64,000 nucleotides of DNA from Microbispora rosea (GCF_900156315.1 NZ_FTNI01000018.1:62001-126000), one strand, 5' to 3'; shown: positions 50,001 to 59,456, numbered from the stretch's first letter. Numbers and translations are program-made. The notes: a model not told the origin generated them from the letters alone.

Positions 50001-50741
50001 ATGACCACTGTCACTTCCCGGCCCGCCTCTGCCGCCTCGATGGCATGGGCCGGCCGGGCCTCCGGCGTCTGGCTACGGTTGTCGGTCACGGCGGCGCTCC
50101 TGGCCGCTGCAGGCAATATCTACGCGCTGTCCGACCTGGAAGGCATCTACGGCAGAGAGACGAGCGCCTTCGTCAACCAGGCGATCGCCCAGGACGCCGT
50201 CGATCTCGCCGTGGTCTCCCCGGCGATCGCCGTGCTCGCGTTCCTCGCCCGCCGGGGCTCGCTCCGCGCGTACCTGACGTGGCTCGGCGCCGTGGCCTTC
50301 ATGACCTACAACTACGTCATCTACACACTGTCGGTCCACGTCGGGCCGCTTTTCCTGGTCTGGGTCGCCGCCGTGAGCGAGCCGGCCCTGCCGTCCAGCC
50401 CGGTGCATGTGCTCGACCTGTCGTTCTTCCTGCCCGCGGCCTTCATCTCCGGAGCACTGCTCCTTCGGGGCCGGCCATGGGCCTACACGACCGCTCCCGG
50501 TCTGCTGGCCTTCCTCGCACTGACCGGACTACCGATCATGGTCACGCGCTTCGTCGCGCAAACCCGCGGCGACGAACCCGCGTGGGCCGTACTTCCACCG
50601 ATCGTGGGGGTCATCGTCGCCTGCCTCGCTGTCCTGGCCGGCCTGATGCGGCCGCTCCCGCGAGCGACAGGCACTCCGGTCAAGGTCCCGGTCTCGCGCA
50701 CTGATCGGAGGCACCCGCCTGACCAGGATGCGGCAACGTAG
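50001..50741 (+). CDS. Integral membrane protein of unknown function
   Basis: The 246-residue protein has about six helices and no recognised motif; an N-terminal helix is followed by NIYALSDLEGIYGRETSAF. It starts 7 bases after the adh stop and is likely in the same operon. Similar small membrane proteins sit in actinobacterial stress clusters. No function can be assigned. Confidence 0.7.
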   Translation: MTTVTSRPASAASMAWAGRASGVWLRLSVTAALLAAAGNIYALSDLEGIYGRETSAFVNQAIAQDAVDLAVVSPAIAVLAFLARRGSLRAYLTWLGAVAFMTYNYVIYTLSVHVGPLFLVWVAAVSEPALPSSPVHVLDLSFFLPAAFISGALLLRGRPWAYTTAPGLLAFLALTGLPIMVTRFVAQTRGDEPAWAVLPPIVGVIVACLAVLAGLMRPLPRATGTPVKVPVSRTDRRHPPDQDAAT

Positions 50742-50755
50742 GCCGAAGGTCCCCC
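50741..50755. promoter_or_regulatory. DosR-like box upstream of the P-type ATPase
   Basis: Read on the minus strand the sequence is GGGGGACCTTCGGCC, like the GGGACCTTCGGC element in the hsp20/narK gap. It overlaps a TCCCCC-A-GGGGGA palindrome and lies about 60-70 bases before the ATPase start. Confidence 0.4.
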
Positions 50756-50812
50756 AGGGGGATGCCTTTGGCCTGCGGTCACCCCACACGCCTGGGTGAT
50801 CTGCTTCAGGGC

Positions 50813-53371
50813 ATGGAGCGCATGACCGGATCCGCCGATGCCCGAGGACTCACGGTGAAGGAACCGGCCGCGACAGGGCTCACCGACGAACAGGCTGCGG
50901 CCGTCCGGGCCAAGGTCGGCCCCAACGCGGTCCGCAGCCACCGGGCGCGCCCCGTCGCGGTGCTGGCCAGGCAACTCCGCAGCCCACTGCTGATACTGCT
51001 GCTGGTCGCGGCCACCGTGTCGTTCTTCGTCGGGGAGCGGACCGACGCGGTGGTGATCGGTGTGATCGTCGCGTTGAGCGTCGGGCTGGGCTTCGCCAAC
51101 GAGTACCGCGCCGAGCGCGCGGTGGAGGCGCTGCACGAGCACATGCGCAGCCGGGCGCGCGTGCTGCGCGGCGGCACCCTCGTCGAGCGTGACGTCATCG
51201 ACCTGGTGCCCGGGGACGTGGTCCAGCTGAGGCTTGGCGCCGTCGTTCCCGCGGACATCGAGCTGGCCGAGGCACGGGACTTCGAGTGCGACGAGTCGGT
51301 GCTGACCGGGGAGTCGTTGCCGGTTCGCAAGAACCCCGGCGACACGGCGCTGATGGGCACGGTCGTCACTGCGGGAACCGCCGCCGGGACCGTGTCCCAG
51401 ACCGGCGCCGGTACGGCTTTCGGCGCGATCGCCGCCGGCCTGGGTGAGCGGCACGCGGAGACGGCCTTCCAGATCGGGCTGCGCAGGTTCTCCGGACTGC
51501 TGGTGTGGGTCGCCGCGGCGCTGACTGCCGGAGTGTTCACCACGAACCTGATCATGGGCCGCCCGCTGCTCGACGCCATGCTGTTCTCGCTCGCCATCGC
51601 GGTCGGCGTCACCCCGCAGTTGCTGCCCGTGGTCGTCACGACCAGCCTCGCCACCGGGTCGCGCCGCCTCACTCGGCTGAAAGTGCTCGTGAAACGCCTG
51701 GTCGCCATCGAGGACCTCGGCGACGTCGAGGTGCTGTTCACCGACAAGACCGGCACGCTGACCCAAGCCAAGATCGCCCTGCGCCAGGCCGTCTTCCCCG
51801 ACGGAACCCCCGACCCGGGTGGCGCCGACGGCCCGTTCCGCTTCGGCGTGCTGTGCGCGGACCCGCCCGGATCCACGCCACTCGACGACGCCCTCCACGA
51901 AGCCATGCACGATGCGCGTGCCATGCGGGAGTGGGCGCCGGAAAACTGCCGGCGCATCGATGCCAAGCCGTTCGACCACGAGCGGCGCATGGCATCCGTG
52001 CTGGTCGAGGACCTTGCCGGAGAGACGCGGACCATCGTCAAGGGAGCCCCGGAAGCGGTGCTGGCCCGGTGCCGGGCCGTGCCCGAGGAGTCCCGAAGGC
52101 TGGCCGAGCGGCTGTTCGCCGAGGGTGCCCGCCTGGTCGCGGTCGCCGTACGCCAAGGGGAACGCGAGCTGGTGGAATCCGATCTCGATCTGGCCGGGTT
52201 CCTGGTGTTCAGCGACCCGCCCAAACCCGGAGTGGAGCACGCGCTCGAACGCCTGGCCGCGCTCGGAGTCACCGTGAAGATCCTCACCGGTGACCACCCC
52301 GCCGTCGCGACCGGCCTGTGCGAGAAGATCGGCCTGCCCGTCACCGGAGTGCTGGCCGGTGAGGAGATCGAGCGTCTCGACGACGCCGCCCTGGCCGATG
52401 CCCTGCCGGCGACCACGGTGTTCGCGCGAGTCAGCCCCGAGCAGAAGGCCAGGATCGTCGGCATCCAGCGAAGCGGGGGCCTGGACGTCGCCTACCTCGG
52501 CGACGGCGTCAACGACGCGCTCGCGCTGCACCGGGCGGATGTGGGCATCTCCGTCGACACCGGGGCCGACGTCGCCAGGGACGCGGCCGACGTCGTGCTG
52601 CTGGAGAAGGACCTGGGCGTGCTCGCCGACGGCATCGTCGAAGGGCGCCGCATCTTCGCCAACACCATCAAGTACCTCCTGATGGGGACGGCCAGCAACG
52701 TCGGCAACATGTTCTCCGCCGCGGCCGCCTCGGCGGTGCTTCCGTTCCTGCCGATGCTGCCGAGCCAGGTGCTGCTCAACAACCTTCTGTACGACGCCAG
52801 CCAGCTGACCATCCCGGCGGACGCCGTCGACGGCGAGCAGCTCGCCCGGCCCGCGCGCTTCGACCTCGGGCTCATCCGCCGGTTCATGCTGGTCTTCGGA
52901 CCGCTCAGCTCGATGTTCGACCTCGCCATGTTCGCGCTGCTGCTGCGGGTCTTCCACACCGCGCCGCCGCTGTTCCGGGCGGCCTGGTTCGTGGAGTCCC
53001 TCGCCACCCAGACCTTGGTGATCTTCATTGTCAGGACCCGCCGTACTCCGTTCTGGCGAAGCAGGCCGGCCACAGCCCTCGTGATCGCCGTGGGAGTCGT
53101 GGTGGCGGCCGGACTCGCCCTGCCCTACGCGCCCTTCGCATCCGACTTGGGGCTGGCGCCCATCCCACCGGCGATTCTCGGCACGATCGCCGTCGTCCTG
53201 ATCGTCTACTTGGCACTCGTCGAGGTCGTCAAGCGGCGCTTCCGCACCGTGCCCGCCCCACGCGGGCGGCACCTGCCACCCCACCACCACGTGCACCGCC
53301 GGGCCACCCCGTTCAGCCGCGGTCTGCGGGTGGTCCGGCACGGCCTGGCCAGGTCCGCGTCAGGGAGCTGA
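50813..53371 (+). CDS. P-type cation ATPase (P3B/MgtA-like)
   Basis: About 852 residues from ATG 50813; ATG 50822 is an equally good start because AGGG lies 10 bases before it. An actuator TGES occurs in LTGESLPVRKN, phosphorylation site DKTGTLTQAK, nucleotide-domain KGAPEAVLARC and hinge GDGVNDALAL. The membrane motif VGVTPQLLPVVVT (PQLLP) marks P3B magnesium importers rather than PEGL-type calcium pumps. In a dormancy block it may adjust Mg2+ or another cation during energy stress. Confidence 0.88.
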   Translation: MERMTGSADARGLTVKEPAATGLTDEQAAAVRAKVGPNAVRSHRARPVAVLARQLRSPLLILLLVAATVSFFVGERTDAVVIGVIVALSVGLGFANEYRAERAVEALHEHMRSRARVLRGGTLVERDVIDLVPGDVVQLRLGAVVPADIELAEARDFECDESVLTGESLPVRKNPGDTALMGTVVTAGTAAGTVSQTGAGTAFGAIAAGLGERHAETAFQIGLRRFSGLLVWVAAALTAGVFTTNLIMGRPLLDAMLFSLAIAVGVTPQLLPVVVTTSLATGSRRLTRLKVLVKRLVAIEDLGDVEVLFTDKTGTLTQAKIALRQAVFPDGTPDPGGADGPFRFGVLCADPPGSTPLDDALHEAMHDARAMREWAPENCRRIDAKPFDHERRMASVLVEDLAGETRTIVKGAPEAVLARCRAVPEESRRLAERLFAEGARLVAVAVRQGERELVESDLDLAGFLVFSDPPKPGVEHALERLAALGVTVKILTGDHPAVATGLCEKIGLPVTGVLAGEEIERLDDAALADALPATTVFARVSPEQKARIVGIQRSGGLDVAYLGDGVNDALALHRADVGISVDTGADVARDAADVVLLEKDLGVLADGIVEGRRIFANTIKYLLMGTASNVGNMFSAAAASAVLPFLPMLPSQVLLNNLLYDASQLTIPADAVDGEQLARPARFDLGLIRRFMLVFGPLSSMFDLAMFALLLRVFHTAPPLFRAAWFVESLATQTLVIFIVRTRRTPFWRSRPATALVIAVGVVVAAGLALPYAPFASDLGLAPIPPAILGTIAVVLIVYLALVEVVKRRFRTVPAPRGRHLPPHHHVHRRATPFSRGLRVVRHGLARSASGS

Positions 53372-53415
53372 CCGTCAAGACCGAAGTCGTCTCCCTCGAT
53401 TGTCGGTGTGCCGAG

Positions 53416-53895
53416 TCACGTGGAAGGCGGGCCGAGGATCTGGTGGCCGTAGCGTTGGCCGGCCTCGATCAGGCGGGGAATGTCGGGCGGGGTGGGGGCG
53501 GGTAGGCCGGGGTGTTCGGCGGGACGGCCGAGTTCGGTGATGAACTGCTCGAACCCCGACGGTGTGGTGATCTGCAGGCCGCGTACGGGCCCGTCGGCGA
53601 CGATGAACGAGTGTGGTATGCGGCGGGGGAGGAAGGCGAAGTCCCCGGGTCCGGCGGTCCAGCGATTGTCGCCGCAGTCGATAGTGATCTTTCCCTCGAG
53701 GATGTAGAACGCCTCATCCTCGCGGTCGTGGATGTGCTGAGGCGGCCCGAAGCCGACGGGTGCGGACCACTCGAGGAGGGTGAAGGCGCCGCCGGTCTGG
53801 TCCGCGCCGGCCTTCACGGTCATGCGGGTGTCCAGGAACCACAGGTGGTGGCCGTCGGCGGGGGTGAGCAAATAGCCGGTGGGGTCGAAGCTCAT
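53416..53895 (-). CDS. Cupin-domain protein
   Basis: The 159-residue protein has one cupin barrel. Motif 1 is seen as GPPQHIHDREDEAFYILEG (two His and Glu) and motif 2 as PRRIPHSFIVADG (His), so a metal site is intact. Such single cupins include quercetin-dioxygenase-like enzymes and small-molecule binding proteins. Its ATG overlaps the stop of the VOC gene upstream, so the two form a leftward operon under the TetR-type operator. Confidence 0.82.
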   Translation of the reverse strand: MSFDPTGYLLTPADGHHLWFLDTRMTVKAGADQTGGAFTLLEWSAPVGFGPPQHIHDREDEAFYILEGKITIDCGDNRWTAGPGDFAFLPRRIPHSFIVADGPVRGLQITTPSGFEQFITELGRPAEHPGLPAPTPPDIPRLIEAGQRYGHQILGPPST

Positions 53896-54302
53896 CGGGC
53901 GTCCTCGGGGTCGTTCCGAGCTGGGTGGTAGAAGCGGATCTCGATGCCGTCCGGGTCGTGCAGGCCGACCAGCACCTGGCCGACGTGGCCTGTGACGATG
54001 CCGCCGTGCGGCTCGCTCAGGTCGTCCAGCCGCTGCTGCCAGGCCTTCAGGTCACGCAGCGTGGGTACGCACAAGGCCATCGGGTCGAATCCGGCCATCG
54101 CGGCAGCCCGTACCGGATCTTTGCGGAGGGCGACGTCGACGACGTCGCTCGCATCGCGGAGGGCGACGCCCATGAGCGTGCCGTCTTCGACGAACTCGAT
54201 GAAGACGCGCAGGCCCAATACGCGCTCGTACCAGTCTCGACTGCGTTCCACGTCCGTGACCGGGAGTTTGACGTGGTGGAAGCCGTTGAGTGTCGCCGCC
54301 AT
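53892..54302 (-). CDS. VOC-superfamily (glyoxalase/dioxygenase-like) protein
   Basis: From ATG 54302 (GGAGG upstream) the protein has 136 residues: one VOC domain starting GFHHVKLPVTDVERSRDWYE and ending LHDPDGIEIRFYHP, with candidate metal ligands His10 and the late Glu. It could be a lyase, fosfomycin-type resistance enzyme or ring-cleaving enzyme. With the cupin it forms a small detoxification-like unit regulated by the divergent TetR protein. Confidence 0.82.
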   Translation of the reverse strand: MAATLNGFHHVKLPVTDVERSRDWYERVLGLRVFIEFVEDGTLMGVALRDASDVVDVALRKDPVRAAAMAGFDPMALCVPTLRDLKAWQQRLDDLSEPHGGIVTGHVGQVLVGLHDPDGIEIRFYHPARNDPEDAR

Positions 54303-54327
54303 GGGCACCTCCGGAGAGGGGGGTTCA

Positions 54328-54371
54328 CTAGAGTTCTCTCTAGCGAGTTTCTCTGTAGTAGGCTCTAGCGA
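54328..54371. promoter_or_regulatory. TetR-type operator: CTAGAG-N4-CTCTAG plus repeated CTCTAGCGA
   Basis: A perfect 16-bp inverted repeat lies at 54328-54343. The nonamer CTCTAGCGA is repeated at 54338-54346 and 54363-54371, 25 bases apart, the second touching the tetR start codon. The space separates the cupin/VOC genes from tetR and should control both. Confidence 0.65.
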
Positions 54372-55016
54372 ATGAGCGATCCTGTCAAGAGCACGACCGG
54401 ACAGGGCACCCGCCGAGCCGCTCAAGCGCGCGCCACCCGGAGACGGATCACCGACGCGGCGCGGGAACTGTTCCTGCGGCAGGGGTACGCCTCGACCACC
54501 CTGGATCAGATCGCCGCGGGGGCCGGGGTCGCGGTGCAGACGGTGTACTTCCACTTCGGCAACAAGGCCACGGTTCTCAAAGAGATCGTCGATGTGCTGT
54601 CGGTCGGCGACGACGAGCCGATACCGATGCTCGATCGGCCCTGGGTGAAGCGGGTACGCGACGAACCGGACGGCCGCCGGGCGCTGGCGATCTGGCTGGC
54701 CAACAGTCGCATCATCTTCGGCCGGGTGGCGCCGATCATGAAGATCGTCCGCGACGCCGCCGGCGCCGACGCCGAGATGGCCGCGCAGTGGGAGACCAAT
54801 CAGAACCAGCGCTTCCTCGCCCACCACACCCTCGCACGGCAACTCGCCGACAAGCAGGCCCTGCGCCCGGACCTGTCGACCGAGGAGGCGGCCGACGTCA
54901 TCTTCACCATGGTCAGCTTCGAGGTCTACCTCTTGCTCACCGGTGTACGCGGGTGGACACCCGATCAGTGGGAAGGCTGGATCAACAAGATCCTTGCCGC
55001 GGCGATCCTGCGATGA
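54372..55016 (+). CDS. TetR-family transcriptional regulator
   Basis: The 214-residue protein has an N-terminal HTH (ITDAARELFLRQGYASTTLDQIAAGAGVAVQTVYFHFGNK), seen in the family-typical blocks LFLRQGYASTT and VAVQTVYFHF, and a helical ligand-binding C-terminus. It is divergent from the VOC-cupin pair and almost certainly represses it from the operator that covers its own start. The effector is unknown. Confidence 0.9.
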   Translation: MSDPVKSTTGQGTRRAAQARATRRRITDAARELFLRQGYASTTLDQIAAGAGVAVQTVYFHFGNKATVLKEIVDVLSVGDDEPIPMLDRPWVKRVRDEPDGRRALAIWLANSRIIFGRVAPIMKIVRDAAGADAEMAAQWETNQNQRFLAHHTLARQLADKQALRPDLSTEEAADVIFTMVSFEVYLLLTGVRGWTPDQWEGWINKILAAAILR

Positions 55017-55130
55017 AGGCGGCACGGGTGTGAGAGCTGTCAGCCGGACGCAGCGGGCAGTGCTGGGACGACGCGCCGCAGCAGTCCTGTCGCCTGCGGC
55101 GTGAACCCGGGGAATCCGTCGAGTAGGTGG

Positions 55131-55934
55131 TCAGTACGAAGCGCGTGTCGGGTCGTCCCTGTCGTGGATGAAGGTCGTCGCGAGGGCCTCGGAAGCGCGT
55201 GCGACGAGGGCGACGTCGGCGCCGACGAGCAGGAAGCTGGCCCCGGCCTCCGCGTAGGCGTGTGCCGCCTGCGGGTCGAAGGCGTTGACGCCGACGGGCT
55301 TGCCGGCGGTGGTGACGCCGTCGAAGGCGCGGTGGACGGCGGCGATGACGTCGGGGTGCGTCTGCTGCCCCAGGACGCCCATGGAGGCGGCGAGGTCGCT
55401 CGGGCCGACGAAGACGCCGTCGATGCCGGGGGTCGCCGCGATCGCCTCCGCGGCTGCGGCGCCCTCGGCCGTCTCGATCTGCACGAACACGGAGACGTGG
55501 TCGGCGGCGTTCTGGAGGTAGCCGTCGACGCGGTTCCAACGGGCGGAGCGGGCGAGGGCGCTGCCGACGCCGCGACGGCCCGCGGGTGGGTACTGCGCGG
55601 CCTCCGCCACCGTCCGGGCCTCGTCAGGTGTCGAGACCATCGGCACGAGGACCGTCCGGGCGCCGAGGTCGAGAATCTGCTTGATCGTCACGGGGTCGGC
55701 GGCGGGGGCGCGGACGACGGGCGTGACAGGGTAGGCCGAGACGGCGTACAGCTGCGCGAGCGTGGACTCGAGGCCGTTGGGGGCGTGCTCCATGTCGATG
55801 AGCACCCAGTCGAGGCCCGAGCCCGCCATGATCTCGGCCATGACGGGGGAGCCGGAGCACACCCATCCGCCGAACAGCGGACGCTCGGCCGCGGCGAGAC
55901 GGTCGCGGAGTGTCGGGCTCAGACGAAGCGGCAT
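55131..55934 (-). CDS. hpaI: 4-hydroxy-2-oxoheptanedioate aldolase (HpcH/HpaI)
   Basis: From ATG 55934 the protein has 267 residues. Class II metal-dependent aldolase motifs are present: LIDMEHAPNG, the metal-site Glu in VFVQIETAEG, VFVGPSDLAASMG and an Asp further on. It splits 4-hydroxy-2-oxoheptane-1,7-dioate to pyruvate and succinate semialdehyde, the last step of homoprotocatechuate breakdown. It overlaps the hydratase gene by 16 bases. Confidence 0.92.
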   Translation of the reverse strand: MPLRLSPTLRDRLAAAERPLFGGWVCSGSPVMAEIMAGSGLDWVLIDMEHAPNGLESTLAQLYAVSAYPVTPVVRAPAADPVTIKQILDLGARTVLVPMVSTPDEARTVAEAAQYPPAGRRGVGSALARSARWNRVDGYLQNAADHVSVFVQIETAEGAAAAEAIAATPGIDGVFVGPSDLAASMGVLGQQTHPDVIAAVHRAFDGVTTAGKPVGVNAFDPQAAHAYAEAGASFLLVGADVALVARASEALATTFIHDRDDPTRASY

Positions 55935-56704
55935 GAGATGGTCCCCATCGGTCCGTAGTCGGCCAGCACCGTGTCGCCCTTCTCGATCCACACGGGACGG
56001 GTGAAGGAGCCGGCGAGGATGATCTCGTTGGCCTCCAGGCGGTCGCCGTGCCGGTGCGTCTTGTTCGCGAGCCATGCGACCCCCGTCGCCGGGTGGTTGA
56101 GGACGGCGGCGGCGACGCCCGTCTCCTCGATCGTCTCGTTGCGGTAGAGGAGAGCCGAAACCCACCGCAGATCGACCGCGTCGGGGCTCGTCGGATTGCC
56201 TCCGAGCACGAGCCCGCCGTAGGCGGCGTTGTCGGAGATGGTGTCGACGATCGTGCGGCCCTCGATCTCGATGTGGGAGTTGAGCACCTCCAGGGCCGGC
56301 GTGACGTACTCCGTCGCGCGCATGACGTCGAACAGCGTGCAGTGCGGGCCCTCCAGGGGCTCCTTCAGCACGAAGGCGAGCTCGACCTCGATGCGGACGT
56401 TGGAGAACCGGTCGTGCGGGATGCGCGCGCCGTTCTCCCACACGGTGTCGTCGAACATGACGCCGTAGTCGGGCTCCGTGATGCCGGTCGAGGCCTGCAT
56501 GGCGCGTGAGGTGAGCCCGATCTTGCGGCCGACGAGGCGACGGCCGGATGCGAGGTTCTTCTCCCTCCACACCGCCTGGATGGCGTACGAGTCCTCGACC
56601 GTGGCCTCGGGGAACCGGGTGGTGATGCGGGGGATGACCCCGTGCGTCCGCTCCGCCTCCGCGAGCTCCTCCGCGAGGGAGGCGATGATGTCCTTCGAAA
56701 GCAT
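55919..56704 (-). CDS. hpaH: 2-oxo-hept-4-ene-1,7-dioate hydratase
   Basis: The 261-residue protein of the HpaH/MhpD hydratase family has VGRKIGLTSRAMQ, DYGVMFDDTVWENG, the metal-binding IEVELAFVLKE and a NHPATGVAWLANK stretch. It adds water to the product of the HpaG step, feeding the aldolase encoded next. It follows hpaD by 15 bases in the leftward operon. Confidence 0.92.
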   Translation of the reverse strand: MLSKDIIASLAEELAEAERTHGVIPRITTRFPEATVEDSYAIQAVWREKNLASGRRLVGRKIGLTSRAMQASTGITEPDYGVMFDDTVWENGARIPHDRFSNVRIEVELAFVLKEPLEGPHCTLFDVMRATEYVTPALEVLNSHIEIEGRTIVDTISDNAAYGGLVLGGNPTSPDAVDLRWVSALLYRNETIEETGVAAAVLNHPATGVAWLANKTHRHGDRLEANEIILAGSFTRPVWIEKGDTVLADYGPMGTISCRFV

Positions 56705-56719
56705 GACGACTCTCCCGCC

Positions 56720-57880
56720 CTAGAGCTGGTGGCCCAGCTTGTACTCACCCTGCTTGTACTCCGGCAGCCCTTCGGCGTCGTCCTTGCGGGTGTAGGAGAA
56801 GCCGTCGGCGCCGATCGTGACCGCCATCTCGCTCGCGTCGGTGCGGGCGACGAGGGGCTGCGGGTTGCCGTCGAGGTCGAGCACGAGCGAGGCCTCGGTG
56901 TACCAGCTCGGCACGACGGGGTTGCCCCACCAGTCGCGGCGCTGGTTGTCGTGCACGTCCCAGGTGATGACGGGGTTGTCGGGGTCGCCCGTGTAGTAGT
57001 CCTGGGTGTAGATCTCGACGCGGTGGCCGTCGGGGTCGCGCAGGTAGAGGTAGAACGCGTTCGAGACGCCGTGGCGGCCGGGGCCGCGCTCGATGGCGTC
57101 GGAACGTCGCAGCGCGCCGAGCCTGTCGCAGATCGCGAGGATGTTGTGCTTCTCGTGCGTGGCGAACGCCACGTGGTGCATGCGGGGACCGTCGCCGCCC
57201 GTGGTCGCGGTGTCGTGGACCGTGGGCTTGCGGCGCATCCACGCGGCGTAGACGACTCCGTCGGAGTCCTGGATGTCCTCCGTGACGCGGAACCCGAGGT
57301 CCTGGTAGTGGCGGACGGCCTTGGGCACGTCGGGCGTGACCTGGTTGAAGTGGTCGAGGCGGACGATGGCGCCGGGCGTGTGGAGGTCGTAACGCCAGGC
57401 GAGGCGCTCGACGTGCTCCACGGCGTGGAAGAACTCGTACGGGAAGCCGAGCGGGTCCTCCACGCGCACGGAGTCACCGATGCCCTTGACGAAGCCCTCC
57501 GGCCGGCGCTCGACGCGGCATCCCAGCTCCGTGTAGAAGGCGACGGCCTTGTCGAGGTCCTCCGGGGTGCGGACCCGGTAGGAGAACGCCGCGACGGCAG
57601 GGACGGGGCCTTTGCGCAGCACGAGGTTGTGGTGGATGAACTCCTCGAGGGGGCGGAGATAGATCGCCTCGTCGTCCTCCTCCGTGACGATCAGGCCCAG
57701 GACGTCGACGTAGAACTCGCGGGAGGCGGCGAGGTCGGTGACGACGAGCTCCATGTAGGCGCAGCGCAGGATGTCGGGAGCGGGCGAGGCGGGCGTGGGG
57801 ACGGGATTGTCCGCGTGGATGGGCGCCTCCTGGCTGACGGAGAAGCCGGAGGAGGCCGGGGTGCGGTCGGCGGCGGTCAT
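56720..57880 (-). CDS. hpaD: 3,4-dihydroxyphenylacetate 2,3-dioxygenase
   Basis: The 386-residue extradiol dioxygenase is built of two VOC repeats. The metal ligands are in LDHFNQVTPD (His), MHHVAFATHEKHN (His) and GHRVEIYTQDYYTGD (Glu). It resembles the Fe- or Mn-dependent homoprotocatechuate dioxygenases of Brevibacterium and Arthrobacter rather than the LigB-type HpaD of enterobacteria. It opens the homoprotocatechuate ring. Confidence 0.92.
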   Translation of the reverse strand: MTAADRTPASSGFSVSQEAPIHADNPVPTPASPAPDILRCAYMELVVTDLAASREFYVDVLGLIVTEEDDEAIYLRPLEEFIHHNLVLRKGPVPAVAAFSYRVRTPEDLDKAVAFYTELGCRVERRPEGFVKGIGDSVRVEDPLGFPYEFFHAVEHVERLAWRYDLHTPGAIVRLDHFNQVTPDVPKAVRHYQDLGFRVTEDIQDSDGVVYAAWMRRKPTVHDTATTGGDGPRMHHVAFATHEKHNILAICDRLGALRRSDAIERGPGRHGVSNAFYLYLRDPDGHRVEIYTQDYYTGDPDNPVITWDVHDNQRRDWWGNPVVPSWYTEASLVLDLDGNPQPLVARTDASEMAVTIGADGFSYTRKDDAEGLPEYKQGEYKLGHQL

Positions 57881-57947
57881 GTGAGCGTCCTTGCTTTCGT
57901 GGTGGGGGTGGGAAACGCGTCGGGATCCGGTGGCCTCGTGGGGATTC

Positions 57948-59456
57948 CTACTTGCCGAAGGTGGGGTTGTGGACCTTGCCGAGCGTGATGTGCACGGCCT
58001 GCTGATGGGTGTAGAAGTCGATCGAGCGGTAGCCGCCCTCGTGTCCGAGGCCCGACGCCTTGACGCCGCCGAAGGGGGTGCGCAGGTCGCGGACGTTGTT
58101 GGAGTTGAGCCACACCATGCCCGCCTCGACGGCCTGCGCGAAGTTGTGCGCGCGCTTGAGGTCGTTCGTCCAGACGTAGGCGGCGAGACCGTACTTCGTG
58201 TCGTTAGCGAGCGCGAGCGCCTCCTCGTCCGTGTCGAAGGGCGTGATCGCGACGACGGGACCGAAGATCTCCTCCTGGAAGATGCGGGCGTCGGGGGCGA
58301 CGTCGGCGAACACGGTCGGCGCGACGAAGTTGCCGGACTTGAAGCCTTCGGGGCGTCCGCCTCCCGCCACGAGGCGGCCCTCGCCCTTGCCGATCTCGAC
58401 GTAGCTCATGACCTTCTCGAAGTGCTCGGGGTGCACGAGCGCGCCGACTTCCGTGGCGGGGTCGTGCGGGTAGCCGACCTTCACGCGCTTCGCCTGCGCG
58501 GCGTACCGCTCGACGAACTCGTCGTACACCTCCCGCTGGACGAGGATGCGGCTGCCGGCCGTGCAGCGCTCGCCGTTGAGTGAGAAGACACCGAAGACGG
58601 TCGCGTCGATCGCCGCGTCGAGATCGGCGTCGGCGAAGACGACGGCGGGCGACTTGCCGCCGAGCTCCATCGAGAGGCCCTTGAGGTGGGGGGCGGCGTT
58701 GCCGAAGATGATCTGCCCCGTACGGCTCTCGCCCGTGAACGAGATGAGCGGCACGTCGGGGTGCCGCACGAGCGCGTCGCCGGCGTCCTCCCCGAGGCCG
58801 TTGACGAGGTTGAAGACGCCCCGGGGAAGCCCCGCCTCCTCGAAGATCCCCGCCCACAGCGACGCCGACAGCGGGGTGAACTCGGCCGGCTTGAGCACGA
58901 CGGTGTTGCCCGTCGCGAGGGCGGGGCCGAGCTTCCAGCTCTCGAGCATGAAGGGCGTGTTCCACGGCGTGATGAGTCCCGCGACGCCGATCGGCTTGCG
59001 GTTGACGTAGTTGATCTGGCGGCCGGGGACCTTGAAGGTGTCGTCGGCCTGCGCGACGACCAGGTCGGCGAAGAACCGGAAGTTCTCGGCCGCGCGGCGC
59101 GCCTGACCGAGCGCCTGCGTGATCGGCAGTCCCGAGTCGAACGACTCGAGCTCGGCGAGGCGGGCGTCGCGGGACTCGACGATGTCGGCGATGCGGTGCA
59201 GCACGCGCGAGCGCTCGCGCGGCAGCATGCGCGGCCACGGGCCCTCCTCGAACGCACGGCGGGCCGCGGCGACGGCGTGGTCGATGTCGGCCTTCTTGCC
59301 GGCCGCGGCCCGCGCGTACACCTCGTTCGAGACGGGGTCGAGCACGTCGAACGTGCCGCCGTCGAGGGAGTCGACGAACCGGCCGTCGATGTAGTGCTGG
59401 ATGCGCGTGGGCAGGTCGGCGGGGACGTGCCGGACGGATGCCGCGGTGTCGGTCAT
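57948..59456 (-). CDS. hpaE: 5-carboxymethyl-2-hydroxymuconate semialdehyde dehydrogenase
   Basis: From ATG 59456 the protein has 502 residues of the ALDH superfamily. NAD site NTVVLKPAEFTPLSA, ISFTGESRTGQ, catalytic Glu in MELGGKSP and catalytic Cys in NGERCTAGSRI are all present. It oxidises the ring-cleavage aldehyde to the dicarboxylate (CHM). Its place between the dioxygenase and HpaG genes fixes the role. Confidence 0.93.
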   Translation of the reverse strand: MTDTAASVRHVPADLPTRIQHYIDGRFVDSLDGGTFDVLDPVSNEVYARAAAGKKADIDHAVAAARRAFEEGPWPRMLPRERSRVLHRIADIVESRDARLAELESFDSGLPITQALGQARRAAENFRFFADLVVAQADDTFKVPGRQINYVNRKPIGVAGLITPWNTPFMLESWKLGPALATGNTVVLKPAEFTPLSASLWAGIFEEAGLPRGVFNLVNGLGEDAGDALVRHPDVPLISFTGESRTGQIIFGNAAPHLKGLSMELGGKSPAVVFADADLDAAIDATVFGVFSLNGERCTAGSRILVQREVYDEFVERYAAQAKRVKVGYPHDPATEVGALVHPEHFEKVMSYVEIGKGEGRLVAGGGRPEGFKSGNFVAPTVFADVAPDARIFQEEIFGPVVAITPFDTDEEALALANDTKYGLAAYVWTNDLKRAHNFAQAVEAGMVWLNSNNVRDLRTPFGGVKASGLGHEGGYRSIDFYTHQQAVHITLGKVHNPTFGK

